From positions 1-32,881 of the forward strand of contig CAYLUS010000024.1 of the NCBI GenBank assembly GCA_964386975.1: 32,881 bases of DNA. The letters are read 5' to 3'. This DNA comes from UBA6136 sp964386975 (GTDB taxonomy: Bacteria > Pseudomonadota > Gammaproteobacteria > Methylococcales > Methylococcaceae). The notes beneath the pieces are model-generated. The model was not told the origin of the DNA, did no database searches, and saw only the letters and a program-made list of their open reading frames with translations. The translations under genes were made by a program, and so were the position numbers. How positions within the stretch are numbered: the first letter of the stretch is position 1; every line of letters begins with the position of its first letter. Below are positions 9,601 to 17,416 of this stretch, piece after piece.

Positions 9601-10520
9601 GCCCCGGGAAATGGCGAAATCGCCGTTGGATGGTTATGCGTTTCGACCTTCATCAATAGATGCGCGGGTTCCTCCTCATAACTATAGAGTCCGGTCGAAG
9701 GATCGCGAAGAAACACGGAGGTCGTGGGGCCAGCGACCACCGCCGCATTGTCGCTGTAGGCGGAGAGAATACCGCCCGGCGCAACTTTGCTGGTATTGCG
9801 AATCATCTGGAAGAGGGAAAGATCACGCGGATCCCCATCCAGGGTCCAGGTCGCGTTGAAGATCTTGTGGCGACAATGCTCGGAGTTCGCCTGCGCGAAC
9901 ATCATCAGTTCAACATCGGTCGGGTTCCGCCTGAGATCCGAGAAGCTTTGGTAAAGGTAGTCAAGTTCATCCTCCGACAGGGCCAGACCCAGGGTCCTGT
10001 TGGCCTGAACCAGAGCCGTCATGCCCTCTTCGATCACCGGGACCGTGTCAAGCCGTTGAGGCGCGTGATGCTTGAAAAGGGTGGCGACCTGATCCTCGGC
10101 AAGAAGGGTTTGGGTCATGGGGTCGAAGAGCCGGGCCTCAACCGCCCTGAGGTCGTCGTCGATGAGGGGTTCTGAGATCTGCAGCGTATAAAGAATGCCT
10201 CGCTCAATCCGGAGGATCATCTCAAGCCGGCAGTGCCTTGCTATATCGGTTGCCTTGGTTGACCAGGGCGTCAGCGTTCCGAGCCGGGGAACCACCAGTC
10301 GATGCAGGGATCCATCCGCTTCATCGGCGATCGGGCCATAATCAAGCACCAGCTTCAGGCGGCTCAGTTCATCCTCATCCAGAGGGCGCTTGGCCTCTAT
10401 CAGGTGCCGATACGACGCACCGATCGCGATAACCGCGGGCGAAATCTGCTGCAAATCACGCAGTAGGCGCTGGCTTCGGAATTCCGAGAGGGCCGCAGGG
10501 CCCTTTAGAGTCAGAATCAT
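6651..10520 (-). CDS. purL: Phosphoribosylformylglycinamidine synthase
   Basis: A 1289-residue, single-chain FGAM synthase (E. coli PurL is 1295), which converts FGAR, glutamine and ATP to FGAM in purine synthesis. The N-terminal PurS-like domain (about 1-160) is followed by the two AIRS-like halves with HNHPTAISPFPGAATGSGG, GxSIHDVGAGG and DRSDGGL motifs, and by a class I glutamine amidotransferase domain from about residue 1030. Its triad is visible as the Cys of GVCNGCQ (about 1137) and His/Glu of MPHPE (about 1254 and 1256). I use the ATG at 10520 because it matches the E. coli N-terminus. A TTG two codons earlier is possible, and neither has a strong ribosome site. It is separated from bamC by 106 bases and followed tightly by a lipoprotein gene. 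Confidence 0.97.
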   Translation of the reverse strand: MILTLKGPAALSEFRSQRLLRDLQQISPAVIAIGASYRHLIEAKRPLDEDELSRLKLVLDYGPIADEADGSLHRLVVPRLGTLTPWSTKATDIARHCRLEMILRIERGILYTLQISEPLIDDDLRAVEARLFDPMTQTLLAEDQVATLFKHHAPQRLDTVPVIEEGMTALVQANRTLGLALSEDELDYLYQSFSDLRRNPTDVELMMFAQANSEHCRHKIFNATWTLDGDPRDLSLFQMIRNTSKVAPGGILSAYSDNAAVVAGPTTSVFLRDPSTGLYSYEEEPAHLLMKVETHNHPTAISPFPGAATGSGGEIRDEAATGRGSQTKAGLTGFSVSNLRIPEFEQPWEVNHGRPQRIASALEIMTAGPLGGAAFNNEFGRPNICGYFRTFEQPEMGDSRALRGYHKPIMLAGGMGNIRPSQLGKNPLPEGTLIVVLGGPAMLIGLGGGAASSVASGESSEDLDFASVQRENPEMQRRCQEVINHCNAMGELTPILSIHDVGAGGLSNAVPEIIHDADRGGSFDLRRILSDEPGMAPMQIWCNESQERYVLAIKPEGLPRFEAFCQRERCPYAVIGHATLDETLILRDPLLGEDPVNIPMGLLFGKPPRMERSGNTAKPRHPALQFTGVDLEEAVRRVLRCPSVADKSFLIHIGDRSVGGLVARDQMIGPWQVPVSDVGVTATGFHAITGEAMAMGERAPIALINAAASTRMAVGEALTNIAAARIDDVSNIKLSANWMAATGTSEEDAALFEAVEAVGMRLCPDLGIAIPVGKDSLSMKTVWQDGGVEKVMRSPLSLIITAFAPVADISGTLTPQLRLDLGDTALILIDLGAGQNRLGGSALAQVTGQLGDSAPDLDDAGLLKSFFETIQSLNERRLLLAYHDRSDGGLFATAVEMAFAARSGLRLQLDDLGQDDMAALFSEELGALVQVRTSDLVEVLGILARAGLDKVSHVVGEPTFDGSIRIERAGRPVYSATRGALQSIWSETSYRMQALRDHPECARLEFARIADDHDPGLHAKLTFDPAENPAAPFVHRAKPRVAILREQGVNGHVEMAAAFDRAGFEAVDVHMSDLAERRQRLDEFAGLVACGGFSFGDVLGAGGGWAKSILLNESLRESFSRFFERPDSFGLGVCNGCQMMSHLRDLIPGAKGWPSFLRNRSEQFEARVVMVQVEASPSIFFQGMAGSRMPVVVAHGEGRAAYTDPQIQGGHPALRYVDHYGTISETFPFNPNGSPQGLTGLTNEDGRFTIMMPHPERCFRTVQNSWRDPAWGDYGPWMRMFRNARWWVG

Positions 10521-10626
10521 GGGCAACTAATAGAGAGTCTGTTGGTGAAAAGAGGATACGGTCAAAATCCCTGCAGATACGGCCCGTGAGGATCAGTCGG
10601 GCTTGCTGGGATTTTCAGACAGAAGG

Positions 10627-11358
10627 TCACTTTTTGGAGTGACTACCTAGACTGGTGGACTGCAGCGTTGCATTCAGTTGCTTGAGCAATTCAAGACCTT
10701 CGCCATCACGCAGAACCTTGCCCTCGGCATCCAAAACAAAGATCGAGGTCACTTCATCACGCTGTTCAAGCTTGATCCGATACTCCTTGGTATGGCCGGG
10801 GCCCTGGCCGAACATGTCAGCAACATCCCCAAAGAAACCCCGATCCTCATAGACCTGTTGGTCCTTGAGGTAATGCACCACATACAACCCACTGGCCCTG
10901 TTCTGATCGGTAATTTCAAGCTTCAGACGCCCCAGCGCCTTGTTGACCTCAGCCCAGGTAATCTCCAGAGGAGCCTGCACCTCGATCAAGGGAACACTGT
11001 CTTCGGCACTTTCTGCAAGGACGGGTGCGACGTGGCCACTGCCCTTCCGGTAGGCCCTTGAGGTATCTGAGCTCATCTCAGCCCCGGGGGCGGGTGTGGC
11101 CTCACGTCCATCCGATGAACTGGGCTCAGACGCTTCGCTGTTTTGTGCCGGTGACTCCCAGGCATCATGACGGCCGCCATGCGCCCCATCCACCGTGGTG
11201 GATGTCAGATCCGGGGGTATTTCAAGCGCATCGATTTCGCTGGTGTACTGGTACTGCTTATGCTTGTCCGGGAATAACTTCGTGATGGAAGAGCACCCTG
11301 CCAGAATCATGGGCACACACACCAGCGGTGCCAGTCGCCTTGGAAAATGCCCCTGCAT
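10627..11358 (-). CDS. bamC: Outer membrane assembly lipoprotein BamC (NlpB)
   Basis: A 243-residue lipoprotein of the BAM complex, which folds beta-barrel proteins into the outer membrane. The lipobox ILAGC puts the lipidated cysteine at C22. It is followed by the unstructured segment that in the family contacts BamD (YQYTSEIDALEIPPDL, about 36-51) and then by a Ser/Pro/Glu-rich linker (about 65-110). Only one well-formed helix-grip domain follows (about 120-230), so the protein is shorter than E. coli BamC (344). It lies ten bases downstream of dapA, the same neighbour as in E. coli, where bamC was once called nlpB/dapX. The identification rests on both the sequence and the synteny. Confidence 0.88.
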   Translation of the reverse strand: MQGHFPRRLAPLVCVPMILAGCSSITKLFPDKHKQYQYTSEIDALEIPPDLTSTTVDGAHGGRHDAWESPAQNSEASEPSSSDGREATPAPGAEMSSDTSRAYRKGSGHVAPVLAESAEDSVPLIEVQAPLEITWAEVNKALGRLKLEITDQNRASGLYVVHYLKDQQVYEDRGFFGDVADMFGQGPGHTKEYRIKLEQRDEVTSIFVLDAEGKVLRDGEGLELLKQLNATLQSTSLGSHSKK

Positions 11359-11368
11359 GGTGACCCCG

Positions 11369-12244
11369 TCAGATCAGATCAGCTTGCCGGAGCGCCGCAC
11401 GAACCGGCTCGTGGCAGGCCTGTGATAGCCAGGTGAGCGGTAGCCGGATTCCAGGCCCAATCAAACCCATTTCAGCCAGCGCCCATTTGACGGGAATCGG
11501 ATTGGACTCAATAAACAGATCTCGGTGGAGCCCGCTCAGCTTCCCATCAATCGCTTCCACCTGGGCGCGGTCCCCGCGGCGTGCCAATTCACACAGCTGA
11601 TGCATCAGTCGAGGGGCCACATTGGCGGTGACCGAGATCACCCCATGCCCCCCTAACAAACAAAATTCCCCTGAGGTCGCATCATCCCCAGAATAAAGCA
11701 GAAAGTCAGGGCCACACATTGAGATGATGGCTCTGGCCCGCTCAAGGTTACCCGTTGCCTCCTTGATGCCAATGATATTTGGGACTTTGGAGAGACGAGC
11801 CACCGTCTCAGGCAGCATGTCGCAGGCGGTCCGGCCCGGAACGTTGTAGAGAATCTGGGGAATATCGACAGCCTCTGCAATCGCGCTGTGATGGAGAAAT
11901 AAGCCCTCTTGCGTCGGCTTATTGTAGTAAGGCGTCACTAGCAGACAGGCGTCGGCTCCGACCTGCTTGGCTTTGCGGGTCAGGCTGATGGCCTCGGTTG
12001 TGGAGTTGGCGCCCGTGCCAGCGATGACCGGAATTCGTCCTTGAACCTGCTCGATGGTCAGGCGAATGACCTCCAGATGCTCATCTTCATCGAGGGTCGC
12101 AGATTCACCTGTCGTGCCCACCGAGACGATTCCGTCAGTGCCTTCCTCGATGTGGAAGTCGATCAGTCGCCTCAGCCCTTTTCGATCAATGGAACCGTCT
12201 GGCTCCATGGGCGTTACCAACGCAACGAGGCTCCCCTTCATCAT
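11369..12244 (-). CDS. dapA: 4-hydroxy-tetrahydrodipicolinate synthase
   Basis: A 291-residue TIM-barrel lyase that condenses pyruvate and aspartate semialdehyde in lysine and diaminopimelate synthesis. The Schiff-base lysine is K161 in GIKEATGN. The proton-relay residues T44, T45 and Y133, and the substrate arginine R138 (YNVPGR), fall at exactly the E. coli numbers when the first of two tandem ATGs is used, which supports that start. GGAAAG lies just upstream. It heads a dapA-bamC unit and is divergent from gcvR across 157 bases. That spacer contains a GC-rich hairpin (12330-12347) and a run of nine T (12378-12386). Confidence 0.97.
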   Translation of the reverse strand: MMKGSLVALVTPMEPDGSIDRKGLRRLIDFHIEEGTDGIVSVGTTGESATLDEDEHLEVIRLTIEQVQGRIPVIAGTGANSTTEAISLTRKAKQVGADACLLVTPYYNKPTQEGLFLHHSAIAEAVDIPQILYNVPGRTACDMLPETVARLSKVPNIIGIKEATGNLERARAIISMCGPDFLLYSGDDATSGEFCLLGGHGVISVTANVAPRLMHQLCELARRGDRAQVEAIDGKLSGLHRDLFIESNPIPVKWALAEMGLIGPGIRLPLTWLSQACHEPVRAALRQADLI

Positions 12245-12401
12245 TCGCTTTCCAAGATCATGTCAAACCCAAATGGTACCGTGGCGGGGCCTTCCGTGAC
12301 AACCGAACGCCGGGGATTGAGGGTCTCAGCGGGCCCCAAAAGGCCCGGGCTAAGATGGTAGACTTCTCATCTATTTATTTTTTTTTATTCGCTCACGTTC
12401 C

Positions 12402-12938
12402 ATGCAGCTTGCTATCACCATCTTGGGTGAGAATAAACCCGACCTCATCATCGAACTGACCCGAACCATCAAGGATGCAAAATGCACGGTCCTTGAAAGC
12501 CGGATGACCGAGCTGGGTCTTGAATTTGCCGGGCACCTGCTGGTCGAGGGGAACTGGAATCATGTCGCACGCCTCGAGAACGCCATGGAGGCTTTCTCTA
12601 ATCGGTTCGGGCTTCGCATGCACCTGTTAAGGGCTCAGGAACAAGAGACGCCCCCCCCTGAGGAAGAACTCGGACTTCCCTATGCCATCGACATTTTCGC
12701 CACGGATCAAATCAACAACATTCATGATCTCAGCGAGTTCCTTGCCAATCGGGGCGTCAGCATCATTGATCTCTCCACCAGCCGTTATTCAGCGCCCTAT
12801 ACCGGCGCGCCCCTGTTCCTGGCGCACATGATCGTCAGGATCCCTCAAGGCATGCGCATCGTCTCCTTGCGAGACGAATTTCTGGATTTTTGCGACCAGA
12901 TGAATCTCGATGCCATCCTGGAACCCGTGAAGCGCTAA
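12402..12938 (+). CDS. gcvR: Glycine cleavage system regulator, two ACT domains
   Basis: A 178-residue cytoplasmic protein with two ACT domains (about residues 1-80 and 93-168) and no DNA-binding domain. In E. coli GcvR binds GcvA in the presence of glycine-responsive signals and represses the gcv operon. The opening AITILGENKPDLIIEL is the family's usual ACT start. The position next to bcp and divergent from dapA is the E. coli arrangement, which makes the call firm. There is no obvious ribosome site before the ATG. The leader is instead T-rich. No gcvA or glycine-cleavage gene is in the window. Confidence 0.88.
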   Translation: MQLAITILGENKPDLIIELTRTIKDAKCTVLESRMTELGLEFAGHLLVEGNWNHVARLENAMEAFSNRFGLRMHLLRAQEQETPPPEEELGLPYAIDIFATDQINNIHDLSEFLANRGVSIIDLSTSRYSAPYTGAPLFLAHMIVRIPQGMRIVSLRDEFLDFCDQMNLDAILEPVKR

Positions 12939-12956
12939 ACCACAAGGAGATACTTT

Positions 12957-13424
12957 ATGGCAGATATTACCATCGGTGAAAAAGTCCCCGCCTTCGAGGC
13001 CCTAGCCACCAGTGGTCAGTCACTCTCGCTGGACGATTTTAAGGGACGTTATCTGATCCTCTACTTTTACCCCAAGGACAGTACCCCGGGGTGTACCACG
13101 GAGGGCCAGAATTTTAGGGACCTCTATCCGAAGTTTCAGGCACTGAATGCCGACATCCTGGGGGTCTCAAGAGACAGCCTGAAGTCCCATGAAAACTTCA
13201 AGTGCAAACAGGCTTTCCCCTTCGAATTGCTGTCGGATTCGGACGAAATTCTTTGCCGGCTATTCGATGTGATCAAGATAAAGAATATGTATGGCAAGCA
13301 AGTGCTTGGCATCGAACGTAGCACTTTTCTGATCGGCCCTGACGGTCACCTGCTCGCCGAATGGCGAAAGGTCAACGTCAAAGGACATGCCGATGCCGTG
13401 CTCGAGGCGCTTTCAGCGCTCTGA
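12957..13424 (+). CDS. bcp: Thioredoxin-dependent peroxiredoxin PrxQ/Bcp
   Basis: A 155-residue peroxidase for H2O2 and organic or lipid hydroperoxides. The peroxidatic cysteine is C46 in DSTPGCTTEG. The resolving cysteine found five residues later in E. coli Bcp (C50) is absent here (G50). C83 in FKCKQ lies 37 residues downstream, which matches the alpha-3 type of PrxQ described for Xanthomonas and Xylella, so this is probably an atypical 2-Cys enzyme and not a 1-Cys one. C100 is a further cysteine. AAGGAGA six bases before the ATG is a strong ribosome site. It lies 18 bases after gcvR and five before the esterase gene. Confidence 0.93.
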   Translation: MADITIGEKVPAFEALATSGQSLSLDDFKGRYLILYFYPKDSTPGCTTEGQNFRDLYPKFQALNADILGVSRDSLKSHENFKCKQAFPFELLSDSDEILCRLFDVIKIKNMYGKQVLGIERSTFLIGPDGHLLAEWRKVNVKGHADAVLEALSAL

Positions 13425-13429
13425 AACGC

Positions 13430-14104
13430 ATGGACACCTCCCTCCAAACACGCTCCCCGCCGCTGGTCATCGAGCCTCAGGGTGAGGCGCGTTCCTCTGT
13501 CATTTGGCTCCACGGCCTGGGCGCGGACGGTCATGATTTCGAACCGATTGCCCGCGAACTGAATCTCCCGCAACGCCTTGGAACCCGCTTTATTTTTCCA
13601 CATGCGCCCCGCCGCGCCGTGACGATCAATGGCGGACTCGTCATGCGGGCGTGGTACGACATCGCCCATACCGACATTGGCAGAACGCCTGATCTTCAGG
13701 GCGTGACGGACTCCTGCAGTCTGACCCTTGGGCTTCTGGAGCAAGAAGTGGAATCGGGAATCCAGCCTGATCAGATCATCGTAGCCGGCTTCTCGCAAGG
13801 CGGGGTCATCGCCGCTGCCATGCTGACCCGCTATCCGGGGATGTTCAAAGGCGCGATTGCCTTGTCCTGTTATGACGTGAGCGAGGGTGAATTTATCAGG
13901 GCTGAAAGACCCCACCGCGCCTTTGTAGCCCATGGCTCGAAGGACACGATTGTTCCAGTCGATCTGGGGCGCACACTTAAAAACAGACTGATTGCCGCCG
14001 GATACGACGTTGACTGGCATGAGTACCCGATTCCGCACTCGGTGAGCCAGCAGGAGATTCAGGACATTCGCACCTGGATCATCCAGACACTGGATGCGTC
14101 TTGA
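13430..14104 (+). CDS. Carboxylesterase / lysophospholipase-like alpha/beta hydrolase
   Basis: Starting at the ATG at 13430, five bases after the bcp stop, the product is 224 residues of the Abhydrolase_2 family (Pseudomonas EstB and eukaryotic acyl-protein thioesterases). The catalytic triad is visible: S122 in AGFSQGG, D172 in GSKDTIVP and H203 in IPHSVS. The oxyanion segment is LHGLGADGHDF (about 28-38). No signal peptide is present, so it acts in the cytoplasm on short-chain or lysolipid esters; the true substrate is unknown. The frame is open further upstream inside bcp, but that part is a shadow. Its 3' end overlaps the convergent prmA by 26 bases. Confidence 0.9.
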   Translation: MDTSLQTRSPPLVIEPQGEARSSVIWLHGLGADGHDFEPIARELNLPQRLGTRFIFPHAPRRAVTINGGLVMRAWYDIAHTDIGRTPDLQGVTDSCSLTLGLLEQEVESGIQPDQIIVAGFSQGGVIAAAMLTRYPGMFKGAIALSCYDVSEGEFIRAERPHRAFVAHGSKDTIVPVDLGRTLKNRLIAAGYDVDWHEYPIPHSVSQQEIQDIRTWIIQTLDAS

Positions 14105-14966
14105 TACCGGATAGGAGAACCCAGTCATCGCGGACCTGAATCGGGTCAAAGTCAATCTCGCCGCGATACGCATCCATGACCAACTCGGCCTGGTCTCTCA
14201 AAAGACCTGAAAGGGCGATTCGACCCCCCGGGCGCAGATGCGAGAGCATGGCCGGAGCCAACTCCACCAATGGCCCTGCGAGAATGTTGGCCACCACCAC
14301 ATCGTGTAGACCAGCGTCACCCGATCCCGCGAGATGCAGATCAAACCGGTCCAAAACCCCGTTTTTCCGGGCATTATCGCGACTGGCAAGCAAGGCCTGA
14401 GGATCGATATCGATCCCCGTTGCCGAGACTGCACCAAGGCACAATGCGGCAATCGCCAAAATCCCTGAGCCGCAGCCATAATCCAAAAGGGTTTTGCCAC
14501 GAAGATCCAGAGAGTCCAGCCATGCCAGACACAGTGCGGTGGTGGGATGGGTACCCGTACCAAAGGCAAGACCCGGATCTAAGATGACGTTGACCGCATC
14601 GGGTTCGGGTGGTTCAAAGCCGGTCGGGCAGATCCAGAGCCTCTCGCCGAAAGACATAGGGCTGAAATGCGCCATCCAGGCCCGCTCCCAAACCTGATCC
14701 TCGAGCGTTTGGATCTCAAGCGCTTGTACCTTTCCCCCAAATACCCGCTCAAGTTCGGATCCGATGGATTCGACAGGCACCTGCTCATCAAAAAGAGCCG
14801 TGACCTTGACCTGATGCCAGAGAGGCGTCTCGCCAACCGGAGGCTCAAACAAGGGTTCATCACCGGCATCATCAAGACTGATGGAGAGCGCAGCTTGGCG
14901 TTCGAGCCAATCAGAGACCGTCTCGGCGTCAGACTGGTCGACCGTTGCGACCAGTTGTCGCCACAT
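14079..14966 (-). CDS. prmA: Ribosomal protein L11 methyltransferase
   Basis: A 295-residue SAM-dependent enzyme that trimethylates ribosomal protein L11. The N-terminal L11-binding domain (about 1-100) is followed by the conserved DPGLAFGTGTHPTT (130-143), SAM motif I LDYGCGSG (161-168) and the NILAGPL active-site loop near residue 228. Its ATG shares one base with the accC stop (TGATG), so the two are translationally coupled. The E. coli protein is 293 residues, so the length fits. It is the last gene of the aroQ-accB-accC-prmA unit, and its 3' end overlaps the esterase gene. Confidence 0.95.
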   Translation of the reverse strand: MWRQLVATVDQSDAETVSDWLERQAALSISLDDAGDEPLFEPPVGETPLWHQVKVTALFDEQVPVESIGSELERVFGGKVQALEIQTLEDQVWERAWMAHFSPMSFGERLWICPTGFEPPEPDAVNVILDPGLAFGTGTHPTTALCLAWLDSLDLRGKTLLDYGCGSGILAIAALCLGAVSATGIDIDPQALLASRDNARKNGVLDRFDLHLAGSGDAGLHDVVVANILAGPLVELAPAMLSHLRPGGRIALSGLLRDQAELVMDAYRGEIDFDPIQVRDDWVLLSGIKTHPVSG

Positions 14967-16312
14967 CAGTGTTTGATTCCGAGCTTTTTCTCGAGGTAGT
15001 GGATGTTTTGTCCACCGGCCTCGAAACCTTTGTCAGAGATGATATCCACCAGCAAAGGAATGTTGCAGTTGATACCCCCGATCACCATTTCATTCAGCGC
15101 GGTTCGCATACGTGCCAAGGCGCTGGCACGATCCTCCCCATGCGCAATCAGCTTGCCGATCATGGAGTCGTAATAGGGAGGGACCCGGTAACCATTGTAG
15201 ATATGCGTCTCGACGCGAATCCCGGGACCACCAGGCATATGGAACTGTTCAATCAATCCGGGACTTGGGATAAAGGTCTTTGCGTCCTCGGCGTTGATGC
15301 GGCACTCCACGGCATGACCCCGCATTCGGACATCGGACTGCTTAAAGGACAGCGGCTCACCCGATGCCACCAGCAACTGTTCTTTAACAATATCAAAGCC
15401 AGTGACCATCTCGGTCACCGGATGCTCTACCTGAACCCGCGTGTTCATCTCGATGAAGTAAAACTCGCCATCCTGATACAGAAACTCGAAGGTGCCTGCT
15501 CCAAGGTAGCCCAACTCAATGCAGGCATTGACACATTTGGCCCCCATTTCCTGACGCTTTTCATCGCTGATGCCGGGCGCTGGCGCCTCTTCAACCACCT
15601 TCTGATGACGCCGCTGCATGGAACAATCCCGCTCGCCGAGATGAACACAATTGCCATGACTGTCCGCAATCACCTGAAATTCAACATGGCGAGGGTTTTC
15701 AAGAAACTTTTCCATGTAGACCATATCGTTACCGAAGGCGGCCGCAGCCTCACCCTTGGTCAACTCAATGGAACTGGCAAGATTCGCTTCGCTGTGGACC
15801 ACCCGCATCCCTCGTCCGCCGCCACCGCCGGCCGCCTTGATGATGATCGGAAAACCGATCTTTCGGGCAATCTTCAGATTCAACTGGGGATCGTCACCCA
15901 GCGGGCCATCAGACCCTGGAAGACAAGGGATACCCACGCGCTTCATGGCCTCAATGGCGGAAACCTTGTCGCCCATTGTGCGAATGGTCTCCGGCTTGGG
16001 GCCAATGAAGGTGAATCCACTCTTCATGACCTTTTCAGCAAACCCGGCGTTCTCCGAGAGGAACCCATAGCCAGGGTGAATTGCCTCGGCATCGGTCACT
16101 TCTGCCGCCGCAATGATGGCGGGCACATTGAGGTAACTTTCCTTGGACGGCGCAGGGCCAATGCAGACGGATTCATCGGCCAGTCGAACATGCTTGAGAT
16201 CACGGTCGGCCTCAGAGTGGACCGCAACCGCTTTGATCCCCAGTTCCCGGCAGGCCCTCAGAATTCGAAGGGCAATCTCGCCTCTGTTGGCGATCAGGAT
16301 TTTTGCGAACAT
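14966..16312 (-). CDS. accC: Acetyl-CoA carboxylase, biotin carboxylase subunit
   Basis: A 448-residue ATP-grasp enzyme (E. coli 449) that carboxylates the biotin on AccB with bicarbonate and ATP, the first half of malonyl-CoA synthesis. The N-terminal IANRGEIALRILRA, the ATP-binding K159 with the glycine loop GGGGGRGM (162-169), and MNTRVQVEHPVTE in the catalytic region are all intact. It lies 41 bases after accB and overlaps prmA by one base. A long open frame on the opposite strand (14945-16450) is only its shadow. Confidence 0.97.
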   Translation of the reverse strand: MFAKILIANRGEIALRILRACRELGIKAVAVHSEADRDLKHVRLADESVCIGPAPSKESYLNVPAIIAAAEVTDAEAIHPGYGFLSENAGFAEKVMKSGFTFIGPKPETIRTMGDKVSAIEAMKRVGIPCLPGSDGPLGDDPQLNLKIARKIGFPIIIKAAGGGGGRGMRVVHSEANLASSIELTKGEAAAAFGNDMVYMEKFLENPRHVEFQVIADSHGNCVHLGERDCSMQRRHQKVVEEAPAPGISDEKRQEMGAKCVNACIELGYLGAGTFEFLYQDGEFYFIEMNTRVQVEHPVTEMVTGFDIVKEQLLVASGEPLSFKQSDVRMRGHAVECRINAEDAKTFIPSPGLIEQFHMPGGPGIRVETHIYNGYRVPPYYDSMIGKLIAHGEDRASALARMRTALNEMVIGGINCNIPLLVDIISDKGFEAGGQNIHYLEKKLGIKH

Positions 16313-16353
16313 GGCTGTTCTCGATTATTCGGGCAACAAAATGACGTCGAAGC

Positions 16354-16818
16354 CTACTCGATGATGAACAAAGGCTGGTTGTACTCGACGGGCTGGGCGT
16401 TTTCGACAAGAATCTTGGTGACTTTGCCGCTCTTGTCTGCCTCGATCTGATTGAGGATCTTCATGGCCTCGATGATGCAAAGCGTATCGCCGACTTCAAC
16501 GCGCTGTCCGACTTCGACGAAGACCTTTGATCCTGGCGCTGAGGAACGATAGAAAGTACCGACCATCGGAGACCGGACCACGTGACCCGAGAGCGCATCG
16601 GCTTCACCCTTTTTGGGCGCTGCATCCGGGACCATTGCGGCCTGAGCCGCTGGAGCCGCCTGAAGCATTGGCGCTGGCGCCATGTAGGCCTGAGGCGCCA
16701 TCTGCACCGAACTGTTGCGGCTGATACGGACGGATTCTTCCCCCTCGTGAATCTCGATTTCAGCAACATCGGATTCACCGATCATATCGATCAGTTTTTT
16801 TATTTTTCGGATATCCAT
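16354..16818 (-). CDS. accB: Biotin carboxyl carrier protein of acetyl-CoA carboxylase
   Basis: A 154-residue carrier (E. coli 156). The start MDIRKIKKLID at 16818 matches the family; the upstream open frame overlaps aroQ and is not used. The N-terminal dimerisation segment (1-38) is followed by an Ala/Pro/Met-rich mobile linker (about 41-70) and the biotinyl domain (about 78-154). Biotin would be attached to K120 in IEAMKILN. It lies four bases after aroQ and ahead of accC. In E. coli accBC expression is autoregulated by AccB; nothing here shows that directly. Confidence 0.97.
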   Translation of the reverse strand: MDIRKIKKLIDMIGESDVAEIEIHEGEESVRISRNSSVQMAPQAYMAPAPMLQAAPAAQAAMVPDAAPKKGEADALSGHVVRSPMVGTFYRSSAPGSKVFVEVGQRVEVGDTLCIIEAMKILNQIEADKSGKVTKILVENAQPVEYNQPLFIIE

Positions 16819-16822
16819 TGTT

Positions 16823-17275
16823 TTAGGAACCTTGAATGTCTGTTGTGGATCGGTAGGCTGCCTGCAAGGCGAGCTCATAGCCTTGCGGCCCGAGGCCACA
16901 GATAACGCCACGGGCTATGTCGGAAAGATAAGAGTGCTGCCGGAAGGACTCCCGGGCATGCACGTTGGACAAATGAACCTCGATGAAAGGAATGCGGGTA
17001 GCGAGGAAGGCATCCCGAATTGCGATGCTGGTGTGAGTAAAAGCCCCTGGGTTGATCAGGATGTAATCGACACCGTCGCGATAGGCTTGATGAATTCTTT
17101 CGATCAGCGCTGACTCGGAGTTACTTTGGAAGCACTGAAGGGAACAGCCCAACTGGCTGGCCTGCTGATCAAGGAGATTCTCAATCTCCGAAAGAGTGGA
17201 AGCCCCGTAAAGACCGGGCTCCCTCACTCCCAGAAGGTTCAGATTCGGTCCATTCAGCACGAGAATACTGATCAT
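16823..17275 (-). CDS. aroQ: 3-dehydroquinate dehydratase, type II
   Basis: A 150-residue dodecameric enzyme that converts 3-dehydroquinate to 3-dehydroshikimate. The start MISILVLNGPNLNLLG at 17275 matches the family N-terminus, and 23 upstream codons are discarded. Catalytic Y23 (GLYG), the substrate residues N75 (INPGAF), H81 and H101 (EVHLSN), and R112 are present. It heads the aroQ-accB-accC-prmA unit. The aroQ-accB pairing is frequent in proteobacteria. No good ribosome site was found. The preceding 120 bases contain the terminator of the tlpA gene and room for a promoter that I could not define. Confidence 0.95.
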   Translation of the reverse strand: MISILVLNGPNLNLLGVREPGLYGASTLSEIENLLDQQASQLGCSLQCFQSNSESALIERIHQAYRDGVDYILINPGAFTHTSIAIRDAFLATRIPFIEVHLSNVHARESFRQHSYLSDIARGVICGLGPQGYELALQAAYRSTTDIQGS

Positions 17276-17375
17276 GTTCGAATCGATGCCCCCCACGTCC
17301 TTTAAACCCACGATATTCTGACCAAAAAGGCGGGGAATGTCCACGAAATCCCATAAAAAGACACCTGTTTGCGCG

Positions 17376-17416
17376 AAAAAGCGCCCCCACTTTCGGCCTA
17401 AGGCGAAAGTGCGCCT
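17376..17416 (-). terminator. Rho-independent terminator overlapping the tlpA stop
   Basis: On the minus strand ACTTTC-GCC and GGC-GAAAGT form a stem (17402-17410 with 17389-17398, one bulged base, TTA-type loop). It is extended by GCGC/GCGC (17411-17414 with 17381-17384) past four bulged bases, and then TTTTT (17380-17376). The stem starts inside the last tlpA codons. It separates the dsbD-tlpA transcript from aroQ-accBC-prmA. Confidence 0.7.

Noticed and set aside
10521..10526. TTG start for purL two codons before the ATG
   Set aside because: No ribosome site supports it and the ATG matches the E. coli N-terminus; the difference is two residues.
12330..12386. GC-rich hairpin and T9 run as a terminator between dapA and gcvR
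   Set aside because: The T-run starts 30 bases after the stem and the genes are divergent, so it does not behave as an intrinsic terminator.
14945..16450. Open frame of 501 codons on the plus strand
   Set aside because: It lies antisense to the clearly conserved accC and start of prmA, has low-complexity composition and no recognisable domain; it is a shadow of the real genes.
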